This document shows, in pieces, positions 24,168 through 34,075 of a DNA stretch of 58,163 nt (position 1 is the first letter of the stretch; each line of letters begins with the position of its first letter). Origin of the DNA: an uncultured bacterium (GTDB taxonomy: Bacteria > Cyanobacteriota > Vampirovibrionia > Gastranaerophilales > Gastranaerophilaceae); contig URHD01000002.1 in assembly GCA_900547585.1 (NCBI GenBank), positions 1 to 58,163 on the forward strand, written 5' to 3'. A program made the position numbers and the translations under genes. The notes under the pieces were generated by a model. It saw only the letters and a program-made list of their open reading frames with translations. It was not told the origin of the DNA and did not search any database.

Positions 24168-25340
24168 ATGTCAGAAATAGCTCTTGTAGATTGCAACAAT
24201 TTTTTCGCCTCATGCGAACAACTAATGAACCCGAGCCTGCTAAATAAGCCGTTGTGCGTGCTGAGCAACAACGACGGCTGCATTGTTGCCCGCTCAAAAG
24301 AAGCAAAAGCACTCGGAATATCAATGGGAATGCCATATTTTATGGCGAAAAAGCAGTTTCCGCAGGCGATTTATACCTCGGGTCACATGCACCTTTATCA
24401 GGAAATTTCCCACAGGGTCATGGCGAAACTTTCGTCTTACACTCCGATGGTTGAAGCTTATTCCATTGATGAAGCGTTTCTTGAGCTTTCAGGACTGAAA
24501 AAACTTTACCGGATGTCTTATAACGGCATAATCGAAATGATTCAGGAAGAAATAATGAACGAAGTCGGAATCCCTGTTTCTATCGGGCTGGCGAGCACAA
24601 AAACCCTAGCAAAACTCGCCTGCGAAAAAGGCAAAACGAACACAGGGCTGTATAGAATCGGACGCTGGAACATTGACGACGAGCTGAAAAGAACAGCAAT
24701 TGAAGAAATCTGGGGAGTGGGAAGGAATACAGCCGCACTTTTCCACAAATACGGAATCTATAAAGCCTCTGATATCGTAAAACAGAACGAATTCTGGCTG
24801 AAAAAGATATGGGGCAAACGCGGAGTTGAACTAAAACAGGAACTTTTGGGTGAATCGGTTTATCCTGTAGACAATAAACCCGCCCTGCCCAAGTCCATCC
24901 AAAAAACTTCATCATTTGCACATTTTACAAGCGACAAATTCTATATAAAAAATTCGCTCCATTATCATGCGCACCTTGCCTGCACAAAATTGCGCCGCCT
25001 CGGGCTTAAAGCGGAAATTTTGTGCATAATGCTTCGCACAAAAGACTTTCAGGTGATAACAGAAAAGGTCGTGCTGCCCGGCCCTACTGACAGCGAGTTG
25101 ACAGTGAACAGCTATGCGGATAAAATGCTGGAAAAAATCTACCGTCCGGATATAATTTACCGCTCATCAGGTGTTTATGTTGAAAAATTGACAGAAAAAA
25201 ACGCTTCACAGCTGTATTTGTTCGACACGCCTAAAAATCAAAAAGCGGAAAAACTTGCACGGGTTTGGGACAAAATTGAACACAAATATGGCAAAGGCAG
25301 CTTCAGTATCGGTGCATTAAACCCGAAAAAGGAGGATTAA
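24168..25340 (+). CDS. umuC: Y-family DNA polymerase, UmuC type
   Basis: This 390-residue translesion polymerase has the palm carboxylates in IALVDCNNFFASCEQ and AYSIDEAFLEL. UmuC-type motifs follow: LCVLSNNDGCIVARSKEAKA, MGMPYFMAK, GIPVSIGLASTKTLAKLA and IWGVGRN. The NNDGC motif favours UmuC over DinB. The C-terminal little-finger domain is complete. The ribosome binding site (CAGG) is modest. It follows the self-cleaving repressor by 141 bases, with an intervening GC-rich hairpin, and its last four bases overlap the convergent slt gene. Confidence 0.95.
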   Translation: MSEIALVDCNNFFASCEQLMNPSLLNKPLCVLSNNDGCIVARSKEAKALGISMGMPYFMAKKQFPQAIYTSGHMHLYQEISHRVMAKLSSYTPMVEAYSIDEAFLELSGLKKLYRMSYNGIIEMIQEEIMNEVGIPVSIGLASTKTLAKLACEKGKTNTGLYRIGRWNIDDELKRTAIEEIWGVGRNTAALFHKYGIYKASDIVKQNEFWLKKIWGKRGVELKQELLGESVYPVDNKPALPKSIQKTSSFAHFTSDKFYIKNSLHYHAHLACTKLRRLGLKAEILCIMLRTKDFQVITEKVVLPGPTDSELTVNSYADKMLEKIYRPDIIYRSSGVYVEKLTEKNASQLYLFDTPKNQKAEKLARVWDKIEHKYGKGSFSIGALNPKKED

Positions 25341-27328
25341 TACATGTTCATATAAATCCAATAAGTGCGGTAAACCTTTTTCACATAATTTTTAGTTTCT
25401 TCGTATGGAATATTTTCGATGAACTCGTCCATGTTGTTGTAATTCAAGTCATTTTTCCAGCTTTTCACCGCATTCGGCCCGCCATTGTAAGAAGCGACCG
25501 CAAGCAGATCATTATTGTTCAAAAGGTCTCTTGCATGGCTTAAATAAGCACAACCAAGCTCAATATTTTGTGCAGGGTTGAACAAAGACGAATATCTTAT
25601 CCCCTCAGTTTTAGCAATATAAGCGGCAGTAGCCGGCATAAGCTGCATAAGACCGGAAGCTCCAGCAGAACTGCGGGCTTTTGGGTTAAAATAGCTTTCC
25701 TCGCGGATTAAAGCCGCAACAAGAAACGCATCCAGCCCGAATTCGCTACTAAAATGATTGATTTCGTTTTGATAATGCAGCTGATAAGCCAGTTTGTAAA
25801 CACTATCCGAGAAATCGGGCTTTTCTTCCATATCGGCGAGTGCGTCGCGCGCAAGAGTTGCAGCTCTGGAGTAGTTTTTTTCCTTGTAATTTAGCCAACT
25901 TTGAACGAATTTATTATCTTTTTCAACCTCGTTTAGCAGACTGTAATCATCCAATTTTAAAATTGTATTGATTAGAGCAATATTTTCATCAGAAAGCGAG
26001 GTATATTTTATAGGGAAATGAATCGTGCCCGCAAATGGCGGCAAAGAGCGGTAGGATTTTGTTTTCCAGGGCGAGGTCTGATAGAATTCCAACTTTTTGC
26101 CAGCACGAAAAGCATAATAATCATCAGGATATTCATTTAAAACTTTCTGATAAAACGCTCTAGCCTCGTTTTTCAGCCCCTGTTTTTCAGAAATTTTGCC
26201 CATCCAGAAAATCACACGCGCTGATGCAATGGTTTTCGGATAGTTTTTTATGTGTAGATAGCCGTATTTTTTTGCTTCGACGTAATTTCTGTTTTTATAT
26301 TCAATCCAAAAAAGGTTGGAAAGCGCGTCCGAGGCAAATTTCCCGTCAGGGTATTTTTTATAAATTTGATGATAAAAATGTTCTTTTAAGGGCTTATCGA
26401 CAAGCCTCGCCAGCCTGTATGAAGCAAAATCAGCACCTTTTGCATTGTAGGCGTTAGCTTTTTCCAGAACATTGTACCAACCGTCTTTTTCGGTTGCACC
26501 GGAGTGTTTTGCGTAATATTCAAGCGTGTTAAAAAGCTCTTTTTCATCAATTGAAGCAGAAAACTTCGAATATCCCTCATCAAAAACCTTGTTCGCAAGC
26601 GCATAACTGCCTCTTGCGTGATAAATCCTAAAAATATAGTGCCAATTAGTACGCATATCAGCTTTGTTCAGGAACGGGAGAGCTTTTGCATAAGAACCGT
26701 TGAGAAAATACGCCCTGCCAATAAGCCTGTTATCAGAAGCCCCCGGAGGTATATTCAAATTTTCAAGCTCCTGCGCCGAGCTAATTGCAAAACGCCCGTC
26801 CGGAGCCGATTTTAGATATGAAGTAAAATAAGCCTTTGCCCGCTGTGGATTTTTCTCTTTGTTTATCACGCCCAGATAATAGCTCGCTCCGATTGCGTAT
26901 TCGTCGTCTTCACCGAGTTTTCTAAGCTTTTCAAAGATTTTTTCTGCTTTTTTGTGCTCGTTTTGCTTAAAATAATTTTGCCCGAGCGAATAATACACTT
27001 TTTTTATAAAAATCGATTCGGGATAGCGTTCAATGAAAGTGTTGTATTTTCGGACAGCAGTTTCATGGTCATTGAGCGAATCAGCGCACATTGCTTCTCT
27101 TAAAAGTGCGATTTCATACAATTTTGAGGTTTTTGAGATGTTAGAAAAATTATAATAAGCGTTCTGAAAATCGCCCTGATTAAGGTATTCCACGCCCTGC
27201 CTGTAGGTTTTAAAATCTTTTTCCGAAACGCTGGTCATATTAAAAACACGGCAGAAAACAATCAAAATCAGCGCTACGAACGCACCTGTGATGATGAAAA
27301 ATTTAAGTTTTTGCTTCCAGCTCTTCAT
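25337..27328 (-). CDS. slt: Soluble lytic murein transglycosylase (TPR repeats plus SLT domain)
   Basis: One N-terminal membrane anchor (FFIITGAFVALILIVF) is followed by a long array of TPR-like helical repeats (~45-500: YLNQGDFQNAYYNFSNIS and similar) and a C-terminal SLT domain. The catalytic Glu is in LIREESYFNPKARS, with SSAGASGLMQLMPATA and VASYNGGPNAVKSW as the other lysozyme-like motifs. It should cleave the glycan of peptidoglycan in the periplasm. The superhelical TPR part is typical of Slt70. It converges with umuC with overlapping stops. Confidence 0.93.
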   Translation of the reverse strand: MKSWKQKLKFFIITGAFVALILIVFCRVFNMTSVSEKDFKTYRQGVEYLNQGDFQNAYYNFSNISKTSKLYEIALLREAMCADSLNDHETAVRKYNTFIERYPESIFIKKVYYSLGQNYFKQNEHKKAEKIFEKLRKLGEDDEYAIGASYYLGVINKEKNPQRAKAYFTSYLKSAPDGRFAISSAQELENLNIPPGASDNRLIGRAYFLNGSYAKALPFLNKADMRTNWHYIFRIYHARGSYALANKVFDEGYSKFSASIDEKELFNTLEYYAKHSGATEKDGWYNVLEKANAYNAKGADFASYRLARLVDKPLKEHFYHQIYKKYPDGKFASDALSNLFWIEYKNRNYVEAKKYGYLHIKNYPKTIASARVIFWMGKISEKQGLKNEARAFYQKVLNEYPDDYYAFRAGKKLEFYQTSPWKTKSYRSLPPFAGTIHFPIKYTSLSDENIALINTILKLDDYSLLNEVEKDNKFVQSWLNYKEKNYSRAATLARDALADMEEKPDFSDSVYKLAYQLHYQNEINHFSSEFGLDAFLVAALIREESYFNPKARSSAGASGLMQLMPATAAYIAKTEGIRYSSLFNPAQNIELGCAYLSHARDLLNNNDLLAVASYNGGPNAVKSWKNDLNYNNMDEFIENIPYEETKNYVKKVYRTYWIYMNMY

Positions 27329-27447
27329 TCTTTTTCTTCTTCACCTGCAAATCCTTACTTTAAGTATCCCCAAAAACCGACAAAAGAGCAAGGAATTTTT
27401 CTATCGTCCAATTTATATTGTTTTTGTAAATCAAACGAGTGAGAGTT

Positions 27448-27591
27448 ATGCACACACAACATAATAGCCTCCGCCCTGAAAAAATCAAGCCGGAGTACTA
27501 TGAGCGCACCAAAAATTTTACAAATCAGAAGCACAAAGTTATAAAGGACTACATCTGGGACGCAGAACCTGTATTAATCTGTGAAGACTGA
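27448..27591 (+). CDS. Possible small protein (47 residues)
   Basis: ATG 27448 is preceded by GTGAGAG. The frame encodes MHTQHNSLRPEKIKPEYYER then TKNFTNQKHKVIKDYIWDAE and PVLICED. It is hydrophilic and looks protein-like. It overlaps the 3' end of the convergent kinase-hybrid gene by 43 bases, which weakens the case. No family is recognised. Confidence 0.4.
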   Translation: MHTQHNSLRPEKIKPEYYERTKNFTNQKHKVIKDYIWDAEPVLICED

Positions 27592-29018
27592 TTCAATTCT
27601 TCTGCGCCGGGCTTTAAAATCGGCAGCGTAAACGTAAAACATGAACCTTTGCCGGGTTCAGATTCTACAGAAATTTTTCCGCCATGCGATTCCACAATTT
27701 TTTTGCTGATAAAAAGCCCGAGCCCTGAACCTACCTTTTTGAAAGTCTTTGCATTCGTTTTCAACTCATTAAAAACGGTTTTTAAATCTTCCGGCTTGAT
27801 ACCCGGACCGTTGTCCGTCACAGAAACCCTGGCAAACCCGTCTTCCTGTATAATTTTCACATTTATTTCGCTTTTTTCAGGAGAATACGAAGACGCATTG
27901 TTCAAAAGATTATTCAAAACCCTCATAATCTCAAGCTCATCATAGCAGAATTCTTCATCAACAAGGCTATTCATAACTTTTATATGCTGATTCTTTTCAT
28001 CAAGCAGATATTTCACGTTTTCAACGCATTTTTCAACTGTTGATTTGAAAGAGCATTTTTCTTTACGCAAGGAAACGTCTTTTCTGTCTATTTTGTAACG
28101 TGCAAGCAAATTATCTGTCATATGCGCCATAAATCTTGAAGAATTATAGATTTCTTTAACAATTTCTTGCTGTTCCTTCGTTAGTTCGCCGAATACACCG
28201 TCAAGCAACAGCTGAAGCGCTCTGGATTCTGCCCGAATCGGAGTTTTCAAATCGTGTGTCAAAGTTGCGATGAACTGTTCTTTCTGGCTAATAACTTTCA
28301 TTTCGTCAGTGATATCTCTGAGAACAATCAAATATCCGCTCAATACTCCGGCGCTGTTGAACATTTTTGAGGTTTTTGCGTTGATAATCATCTCATCCAG
28401 CGTCATTTTGAAATTGAGAGATTTTTCATCAGAGGTTATGAAATTTTTCAAAATATCAACTATATCACTCTTGCCGAATTTCTCCATCAAATCAAAGAAA
28501 CTTACCTTTTCTGCAACTCCTCCAATAAAAATGCGATGATTTTTTGAAGTTATATTGAAATATTTGTCCGTAAGAATTATTTCATCGCTCGAAAAGGCAA
28601 AAATATTGTCCAATTTTTCCTTTTCAGCATAAAGCTCATCCTGAACCCACTTGAGTTTCAGAATATTCATAACCTGCGCTCTGATTGTCTTGACATCAAA
28701 AGGTTTTTCAATGTAAGCATAGGAACCAAGATTGTAACCTTTAATTTTATTTTCGTTTGAACCATGCGCACTCACAAAAATTACAGGCGTAGTCGGGTGC
28801 ATTTCCCTGAATTTGGCAGCAAAATCAAACCCGTTCATCTGGGGCATTACGACATCAAGCATTGCGAGTTCATATTCGGTATTTTTCGATTCTTCAAAAG
28901 CCTTAATTGGATCTTCATAAGCAAAAATTTTAAAATCAAACGGTTTCAGTGTTTCTACCAGAAGATCAATATTCAGCCTGTTATCGTCAACAATTAAAAG
29001 ATTTCTTTTCTTGTCCAT
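27549..29018 (-). CDS. Response regulator-histidine kinase hybrid (REC-PAS-HisKA-HATPase)
   Basis: Residues 1-~120 are a canonical REC domain: acidic pair in LLIVDDNRL, acceptor Asp in LAMLDVVMPQMNG, Lys in YIEKPFD. A PAS-like domain follows (~130-245). HisKA has the His in FIATLTHDLKTPIR, and the HATPase domain has the N box (NNLLNNASSYSP), G1 (TDNGPGIKPEDL) and G2 (GSGLGLFISKKIVESHGGKI). No membrane helix is seen. An N-terminal receiver on a kinase is typical of phosphorelay intermediates whose kinase output is set by an upstream kinase, a layout frequent in Cyanobacteria. There is no partner gene next door. Confidence 0.92.
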   Translation of the reverse strand: MDKKRNLLIVDDNRLNIDLLVETLKPFDFKIFAYEDPIKAFEESKNTEYELAMLDVVMPQMNGFDFAAKFREMHPTTPVIFVSAHGSNENKIKGYNLGSYAYIEKPFDVKTIRAQVMNILKLKWVQDELYAEKEKLDNIFAFSSDEIILTDKYFNITSKNHRIFIGGVAEKVSFFDLMEKFGKSDIVDILKNFITSDEKSLNFKMTLDEMIINAKTSKMFNSAGVLSGYLIVLRDITDEMKVISQKEQFIATLTHDLKTPIRAESRALQLLLDGVFGELTKEQQEIVKEIYNSSRFMAHMTDNLLARYKIDRKDVSLRKEKCSFKSTVEKCVENVKYLLDEKNQHIKVMNSLVDEEFCYDELEIMRVLNNLLNNASSYSPEKSEINVKIIQEDGFARVSVTDNGPGIKPEDLKTVFNELKTNAKTFKKVGSGLGLFISKKIVESHGGKISVESEPGKGSCFTFTLPILKPGAEELNQSSQINTGSASQM

Positions 29019-29140
29019 AACTTATTCCTCAAGAGCATCAGAGATTAGTACATTAAAAAACAGCCGCTGACCACGACAGGACTTAAATAATAACGCCAAA
29101 AACTAATATATGGTATTAGCCACCCGGGCAATTTCATTTT

Positions 29141-29965
29141 TTATTCTTTTAGCCCGCCTGAAAGTATATCATTTATAAAATACTTCTTCCCGAGCAAAAA
29201 TATCCCAATAACCGGCAAAGAAAGCACCACAGAACAAGCTGTTAAATCGCCCCATCTCACAACTTCTCGAAAACTACCCTTAAATTGGGCAAGTGCAACA
29301 GGCAGCGTGGTCACATCAGGCGAATTCGTCACTATCAACGGCCACATAAAAGCGTTCCAGGTGGTGATAAAAGTAAAAATCGCAAGAGTTGCAACCGCCG
29401 GCACGGCAAGCGGCAGTGCAATTTTGAAAAACACCCCGAAAACAGAGCAACCGTCGATTCGCGCAGCATCTTCGATTTCTTTTGAAAAGCTCATAAACCA
29501 TTGACGCATCAAAAACACGCCAAAGCCGCCAAATATCCCCGGCAAAATCAACGCCTGATAAGTATCAACCCACCCGAGTTCCCTCATAAGGAAAAACAAC
29601 GGAATAATATTGACCTGAGGAGGAATCATCATCGTCAAAAGGAACAAAAAAAATAAAAAATCCCGTCCCCTGAAACGCGCTCTAGCAAAAGCATAACCGG
29701 CAAAAGCAGAAAAAAGCACCTGAAAAAACGTCGTAACCGCAGCAACAAAAAGGCTGTTCAAAAAATAGCGTGTAATATCAATTTGAGAAAACACGCGCAA
29801 ATAGTTATCAAAAATGAACGGCTCCGGCAAAAAACTCGGCGGAATTGAAAAAATCTGAGAATCCTGCATAAATGAAACGCTCACCATCCATAAAAACGGC
29901 ACAATCATTGACAAAGCACCGCCAATAAGCAAAACATATCCCGATAATACTGCAAGTTTCTTCAT
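29141..29965 (-). CDS. ABC transporter permease, MalG/CUT1 carbohydrate type
   Basis: The 274-residue protein has six membrane helices and the cytoplasmic EAA loop (EIEDAARIDGCSVFGVFFKI) that contacts the ATPase. Family features NPFLWM-like IVPFLWMVSVSF at the N-terminus and WNAFMWPLIVT near the C-terminus indicate the MalG-type subunit of a sugar importer. No MalF-type permease, binding protein or ATPase gene is adjacent, so the partners must be encoded elsewhere. It is monocistronic here. Confidence 0.9.
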   Translation of the reverse strand: MKKLAVLSGYVLLIGGALSMIVPFLWMVSVSFMQDSQIFSIPPSFLPEPFIFDNYLRVFSQIDITRYFLNSLFVAAVTTFFQVLFSAFAGYAFARARFRGRDFLFFLFLLTMMIPPQVNIIPLFFLMRELGWVDTYQALILPGIFGGFGVFLMRQWFMSFSKEIEDAARIDGCSVFGVFFKIALPLAVPAVATLAIFTFITTWNAFMWPLIVTNSPDVTTLPVALAQFKGSFREVVRWGDLTACSVVLSLPVIGIFLLGKKYFINDILSGGLKE

Positions 29966-30037
29966 TGCTCTATTTTAGAACAATCCGGAGTTTATTGAAA
30001 GCAAAATTACTTTTGGATTTTATCAATTCTCGCTAAT

Positions 30038-30127
30038 GCGTAAAAAGATTCAGGTATTCATTTTTCTAGCTCGATTCGCTTTACTCATAGGCGTCGAAAA
30101 ATAAATACCTGAATCTTTTTACTTTGG
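30038..30127 (-). repeat. Dispersed hairpin element, copy C
   Basis: On the minus strand the element starts CCAAAGTAAAAA and ends TTTTTACGC. Arms 30040-30066 and 30096-30122 are complementary over 27 bases with a single mismatch, the same T/C position seen in all copies. The loop is 30067-30095 (29 nt), beginning GACGCCTATGAGTAAAGCGA on the minus strand. The stem middle (GATTCAGGT) is unique to this copy. It lies between the rpoC2 terminator and the sugar permease gene. Confidence 0.9.
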
Positions 30128-30148
30128 ATAACAAAAGAATTATTACAC

Positions 30149-30183
30149 AAAAAAAGCGAAACCCCGCAGGATTTCGCTTTTTT
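30149..30183 (-). terminator. Rho-independent terminator of the rpoB-rpoC1-rpoC2 operon
   Basis: AGCGAAA and TTTCGCT, extended by flanking A and T runs, form a stem with a GC-rich 10-nt loop. On the minus strand a run of T follows. It lies 18 bases after the rpoC2 stop. Confidence 0.9.
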
Positions 30184-30200
30184 AATTTTATAAAAACAGA

Positions 30201-33200
30201 TTACTCAACCGTGAAGTCAGGCGCACCGAACATGCCCTCGATTTCTTCCAAAATTGCGGAAGGTTTTCTGGCATTGTTCTTCGCAGCTGCCCTTCTTTGA
30301 GCTTCTTTGTCTTTTTCTTCGCTTGCATGAGTAAGGTGGTAATAACCGGTACCTGCTGGAATAACACGGCCGATGATTACGTTCTCTTTCAAGCCTCTGA
30401 GCTGGTCTTTTTTGCCTTCAACAGCCGCTTCTGTAAGGATTCTTGTTGTTTCCTGGAACGAAGCTGCGGAAATGAAGCTTTCAGTATTCAAAGATGCCTT
30501 TGTAATACCGAGAAGAACCGGTTCAAAGGTTGCAGGAACACCGCCCGCTTCCTCAACGATTTTGTTTTCCTGCTCAAGCAACTGGATTTCAACAAGTTCG
30601 CCCGGAAGAAGTTTTGTATCACCGGATTCAACAACTTTAACTTTCTTCGTCATCTGACGAACGATGATTTCAACGTGCTTGTCGGCAATTTCTACACCCT
30701 GTGAGCGGTAAACTCTCTGAACTTCGTCAACGAGATACTGTTGAGCGGCTTCAATACCGTTCAATCTGATTACGTCATGAGGGTTCAAAGGTCCGCTGGT
30801 CAAAGGCTGACCGATTTTGATATGCTGCTTATCCTGAACGATAATGTTAGAATCGATAGGATATTTGATTTCGGTTCTGCCGTTTTCGTTGACAAGGTAC
30901 AATCTAGGTACATCATCTTCGATTTCGATTTCAGCAATTGCATCAATTTCGGAAAGAATTGCGGAATCTTTAGGTTTACGACCCTCAAGAAGTTCCTCAA
31001 CCCTCGGAAGACCCTGAACGATATCGCCGGTTTTTTGTCTTTCAAATACAAGGTTAGCCAGCATATCGCCGCGCAGAACAAGCGAGTTGTTATCAACCTG
31101 AAGCATTGTACCGGGGCTGATTAAGTAAGGTCTGCCGACTCTGATTACGACATTGTTTTTGTCAACAGAAACAATCTGACCTGAAACAGGAGATTTTTCA
31201 CCGCTTTCAGAAAGAACAGAGTCCATTCTGACGAATTCACCGGCTTTTACAACAGGTTTTGTCTTGAGAGCGACTTTTTCTTCTACATTTTCAGAGATAA
31301 GAAGAAGTCTTCTCAAATCTTCACCACTGCCTTTGATGCTTGCGATACCGTCATTAACAGCCAGAACCTGAGTTTTTGCAACAGGCGATTTTGAATCAAT
31401 TACCTGACCGTTTTCAACAAGCAGTTCTGTCTGCATCGATGCTTTATTTGAGCCTTCGATTTCTCTTCTGACAATCAAGGTTTCAAGAACAACGACCTTG
31501 AGCGTTTCTTCATCGGTCATTTCAACCATACCTTTGAGGTGGCTCAAATAGCCCTGCATTTGAAGAACCAGACTTGTTCTTGTCAGCGTAGAACCGTCGA
31601 GATTTCTAACTCTTGCACCGTCTTTGTACTGCAGTTGGGTTACAGGAACGATGCTGATGGATTCATCTGTGCTTTCAAATTCAATAGAAACCGATTTCGG
31701 CTTGATATCGAACTGCTGAACTGGACGAACAAGAATCTGGATAGGCTGATTTGTAATGGAATCTTCATCCAGTGTCGCAACATCGATTTCTTCATCCAAA
31801 TCATCAATTTCAAGATTATCGTTGTCAGATTCAAGAATTGTAACGATAGAAGTTGATTTTGCCTTAATTTTCGGTGCAATCTGCGTTCCGGCTTCAACAA
31901 CTTCGCCCTCTTCAACTTTCAAATCTCCGATGTTGTCAAGAGTGAAGATTTCACCGGGTCTGATTACAACTTCGTGAATAATATCGTTAAATTCTTTGAT
32001 TTCAACAATACCGTCAATGTGGGTGTAAAGATCTTTTACAACCTCTGTACCCGCAGTAACAAACGTATTGTTTTCAACCATTTTCAAAGAAACATCTTTG
32101 CTAATCTGGTGAACTTCCTCAGGGATAAATACAACAGAACCGGGTTTTGTGATAATCTGGTTGTCATCAACTTCAATTCCCATGTATTTGATTTCACCTG
32201 ATGAGTTTACAGCGTATTCATCGTCGATAAGCTCAGCGATAATCATGCCGTTTTCAACAGATGTATCGGCAGGCGATTTAACAATGTATTTTTCGCCGGT
32301 TGATTCAACTTCCCAGAACTGTTCTTTCTTGGTTGATTCAAATTTCGCATTTGAGGGCTTGATAGAAGCAATAACGATTGTCAGTTCTTTACCCTGAACA
32401 ATCTTTTTAATCTTTTTGCCTTCAAATTTAACTTCTTCAATCTCAAGGTTTTCGCCTACGCGGACTTCACCGCCGTGTTCGGAAACAATGTGAGTTTCTG
32501 CAAGTTTTTCGCCGGCTTTAATTTTCTGCCCGTCTTTGACGAGGATTTTTGATCCGCCGGGCAGGTTATATACATCACCGCCAAGAACCCAAACAATACC
32601 GTTTTTGTTGGCAGTTCTGGAAACGTTGCCCTGTCTGTCTTTCTTTTCGTCAGCAACGAAATCTTCAAAGATAACTTCACCGGAAAGGTCGGAGTTGATA
32701 TCTTTTGTAGCTTTTTCTGTCAAACGGCTTCCGTCACCGGCAGATGCAGGTTCAAATACCGCAATTTCCTGACCTTTTTTGACCTGAGAGCCGGTTGTAA
32801 CATACATTGTTGCACCGGTCGGAATGTGATATTTTCTGGAAAGTTTAGCACCTTTCAATTCAACATCGCTTTCCTGAATCATTACCTGTACAACATCCCC
32901 GTGGCGGGTTCTCATCTCTTTTGTTTTGAATTTAGAAACAATTTCACCATCCATATCAGCAAGGATGTGTTTCATCGCACCTGAACCTTTGAATACACCA
33001 CCTGTGTGGAAAGTTCTCATTGTGAGCTGAGTTCCCGGTTCACCGATTGACTGTGCAGCGATAATACCGATAGCTTCGCCGACATCGACCATTTTCTGAG
33101 TGGTCATTGCCCAACCGTAGCACTTGCGGCATACGCCGTATTCAAGATCACAGGTCAAAGGCGAACGAACTTTTACGCATTCAAGGTCAAGCCCTTCGAT

Positions 33201-34040
33201 TTTTCTAATATCATCTCTATCCATTGTTGTTTGTGCAGGAACAATTACATTGCCTTTTTCATCCTTGATGTCTTCGGCAATTGTTCTGCCCAAAAGTCTG
33301 TCTTTGAGCTTTGCAACGACTTTTTCGCCGTCGCGAATTGCTCTCATTTCAACAAATTTAGTTGTATGGCAGTCATCTTCTCTGATGATTACATCCTGCG
33401 CAACGTCAACAAGACGTCTTGTCAAATAACCGGAGTCTGCTGTTTTCAACGCGGTGTCAACAAGACCTTTACGTGCACCGTATGAAGAAATGATGTATTC
33501 AGTAACGCTCAAGCCTTCTTTAAAGTTAGCTTTAATCGGCAAGTCGATAATCTGCCCCTGTGCGTCAGCCATCAAGCCTCTCATTCCGACGAGCTGTGAT
33601 ACCTGAGAAAGGTTACCTCTCGCACCGGAGAATGCCATCATATAAACCGGATTCAATCTGTCAAAGTTTTCAACAACCTGTTCTGTCAATTTTGCAGTTG
33701 TTTCAGACCATGTGTCGATAACCTTTGTATATCTTTCTACCTCGGTGATTTCACCTTTGAGGTATCTGTTTGTTGATTTATCGATTTCTTTTTCAGCTTC
33801 TGCAAGAAGTGCTTTCTTTTCCGGCGGAACGCTCAAATCTTGAATCGAAATAGTAACGCCGGAGCGGGTTGCATATTTATAACCCAAATTTTTCAAAGCA
33901 TTTGCAAGAGTAGCTGATTTTGCACCGCCGAATTCAAGATAAACCTGAGCCAGCAAGTCTTTCAGCGCACCCTTATCCATGATTTTATTAATAAAATCCA
34001 TGTGTTTTTTGCTGCTTTTTGGAACTATTGTATTATTCAT
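30201..34040 (-). CDS. rpoC2: RNA polymerase beta-prime subunit (C-terminal part), cyanobacterial split form
   Basis: This 1279-residue protein is the C-terminal part of beta-prime, encoded separately from the N-terminal part as in Cyanobacteria. It has the second zinc site (C224 and LTCDLEYGVCRKC), the bridge-helix/funnel region (YMMAFSGARGNLSQVSQL) and the trigger loop start (SIGEPGTQLTMRTFHTGGVF, ~331-350). The partner half (GLPRVEELLEGRKPKDSAIL) resumes only at ~1010. The ~650 intervening residues are the large SI3 insertion of tandem barrel-like modules characteristic of the cyanobacterial lineage. The start follows rpoC1 after 35 bases, with GAGGG upstream. It is the last gene of the operon. 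Confidence 0.97.
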   Translation of the reverse strand: MNNTIVPKSSKKHMDFINKIMDKGALKDLLAQVYLEFGGAKSATLANALKNLGYKYATRSGVTISIQDLSVPPEKKALLAEAEKEIDKSTNRYLKGEITEVERYTKVIDTWSETTAKLTEQVVENFDRLNPVYMMAFSGARGNLSQVSQLVGMRGLMADAQGQIIDLPIKANFKEGLSVTEYIISSYGARKGLVDTALKTADSGYLTRRLVDVAQDVIIREDDCHTTKFVEMRAIRDGEKVVAKLKDRLLGRTIAEDIKDEKGNVIVPAQTTMDRDDIRKIEGLDLECVKVRSPLTCDLEYGVCRKCYGWAMTTQKMVDVGEAIGIIAAQSIGEPGTQLTMRTFHTGGVFKGSGAMKHILADMDGEIVSKFKTKEMRTRHGDVVQVMIQESDVELKGAKLSRKYHIPTGATMYVTTGSQVKKGQEIAVFEPASAGDGSRLTEKATKDINSDLSGEVIFEDFVADEKKDRQGNVSRTANKNGIVWVLGGDVYNLPGGSKILVKDGQKIKAGEKLAETHIVSEHGGEVRVGENLEIEEVKFEGKKIKKIVQGKELTIVIASIKPSNAKFESTKKEQFWEVESTGEKYIVKSPADTSVENGMIIAELIDDEYAVNSSGEIKYMGIEVDDNQIITKPGSVVFIPEEVHQISKDVSLKMVENNTFVTAGTEVVKDLYTHIDGIVEIKEFNDIIHEVVIRPGEIFTLDNIGDLKVEEGEVVEAGTQIAPKIKAKSTSIVTILESDNDNLEIDDLDEEIDVATLDEDSITNQPIQILVRPVQQFDIKPKSVSIEFESTDESISIVPVTQLQYKDGARVRNLDGSTLTRTSLVLQMQGYLSHLKGMVEMTDEETLKVVVLETLIVRREIEGSNKASMQTELLVENGQVIDSKSPVAKTQVLAVNDGIASIKGSGEDLRRLLLISENVEEKVALKTKPVVKAGEFVRMDSVLSESGEKSPVSGQIVSVDKNNVVIRVGRPYLISPGTMLQVDNNSLVLRGDMLANLVFERQKTGDIVQGLPRVEELLEGRKPKDSAILSEIDAIAEIEIEDDVPRLYLVNENGRTEIKYPIDSNIIVQDKQHIKIGQPLTSGPLNPHDVIRLNGIEAAQQYLVDEVQRVYRSQGVEIADKHVEIIVRQMTKKVKVVESGDTKLLPGELVEIQLLEQENKIVEEAGGVPATFEPVLLGITKASLNTESFISAASFQETTRILTEAAVEGKKDQLRGLKENVIIGRVIPAGTGYYHLTHASEEKDKEAQRRAAAKNNARKPSAILEEIEGMFGAPDFTVE

Positions 34041-34075
34041 TATTATATTTCCCTCTAATCTTTTTTCAGATTTTA

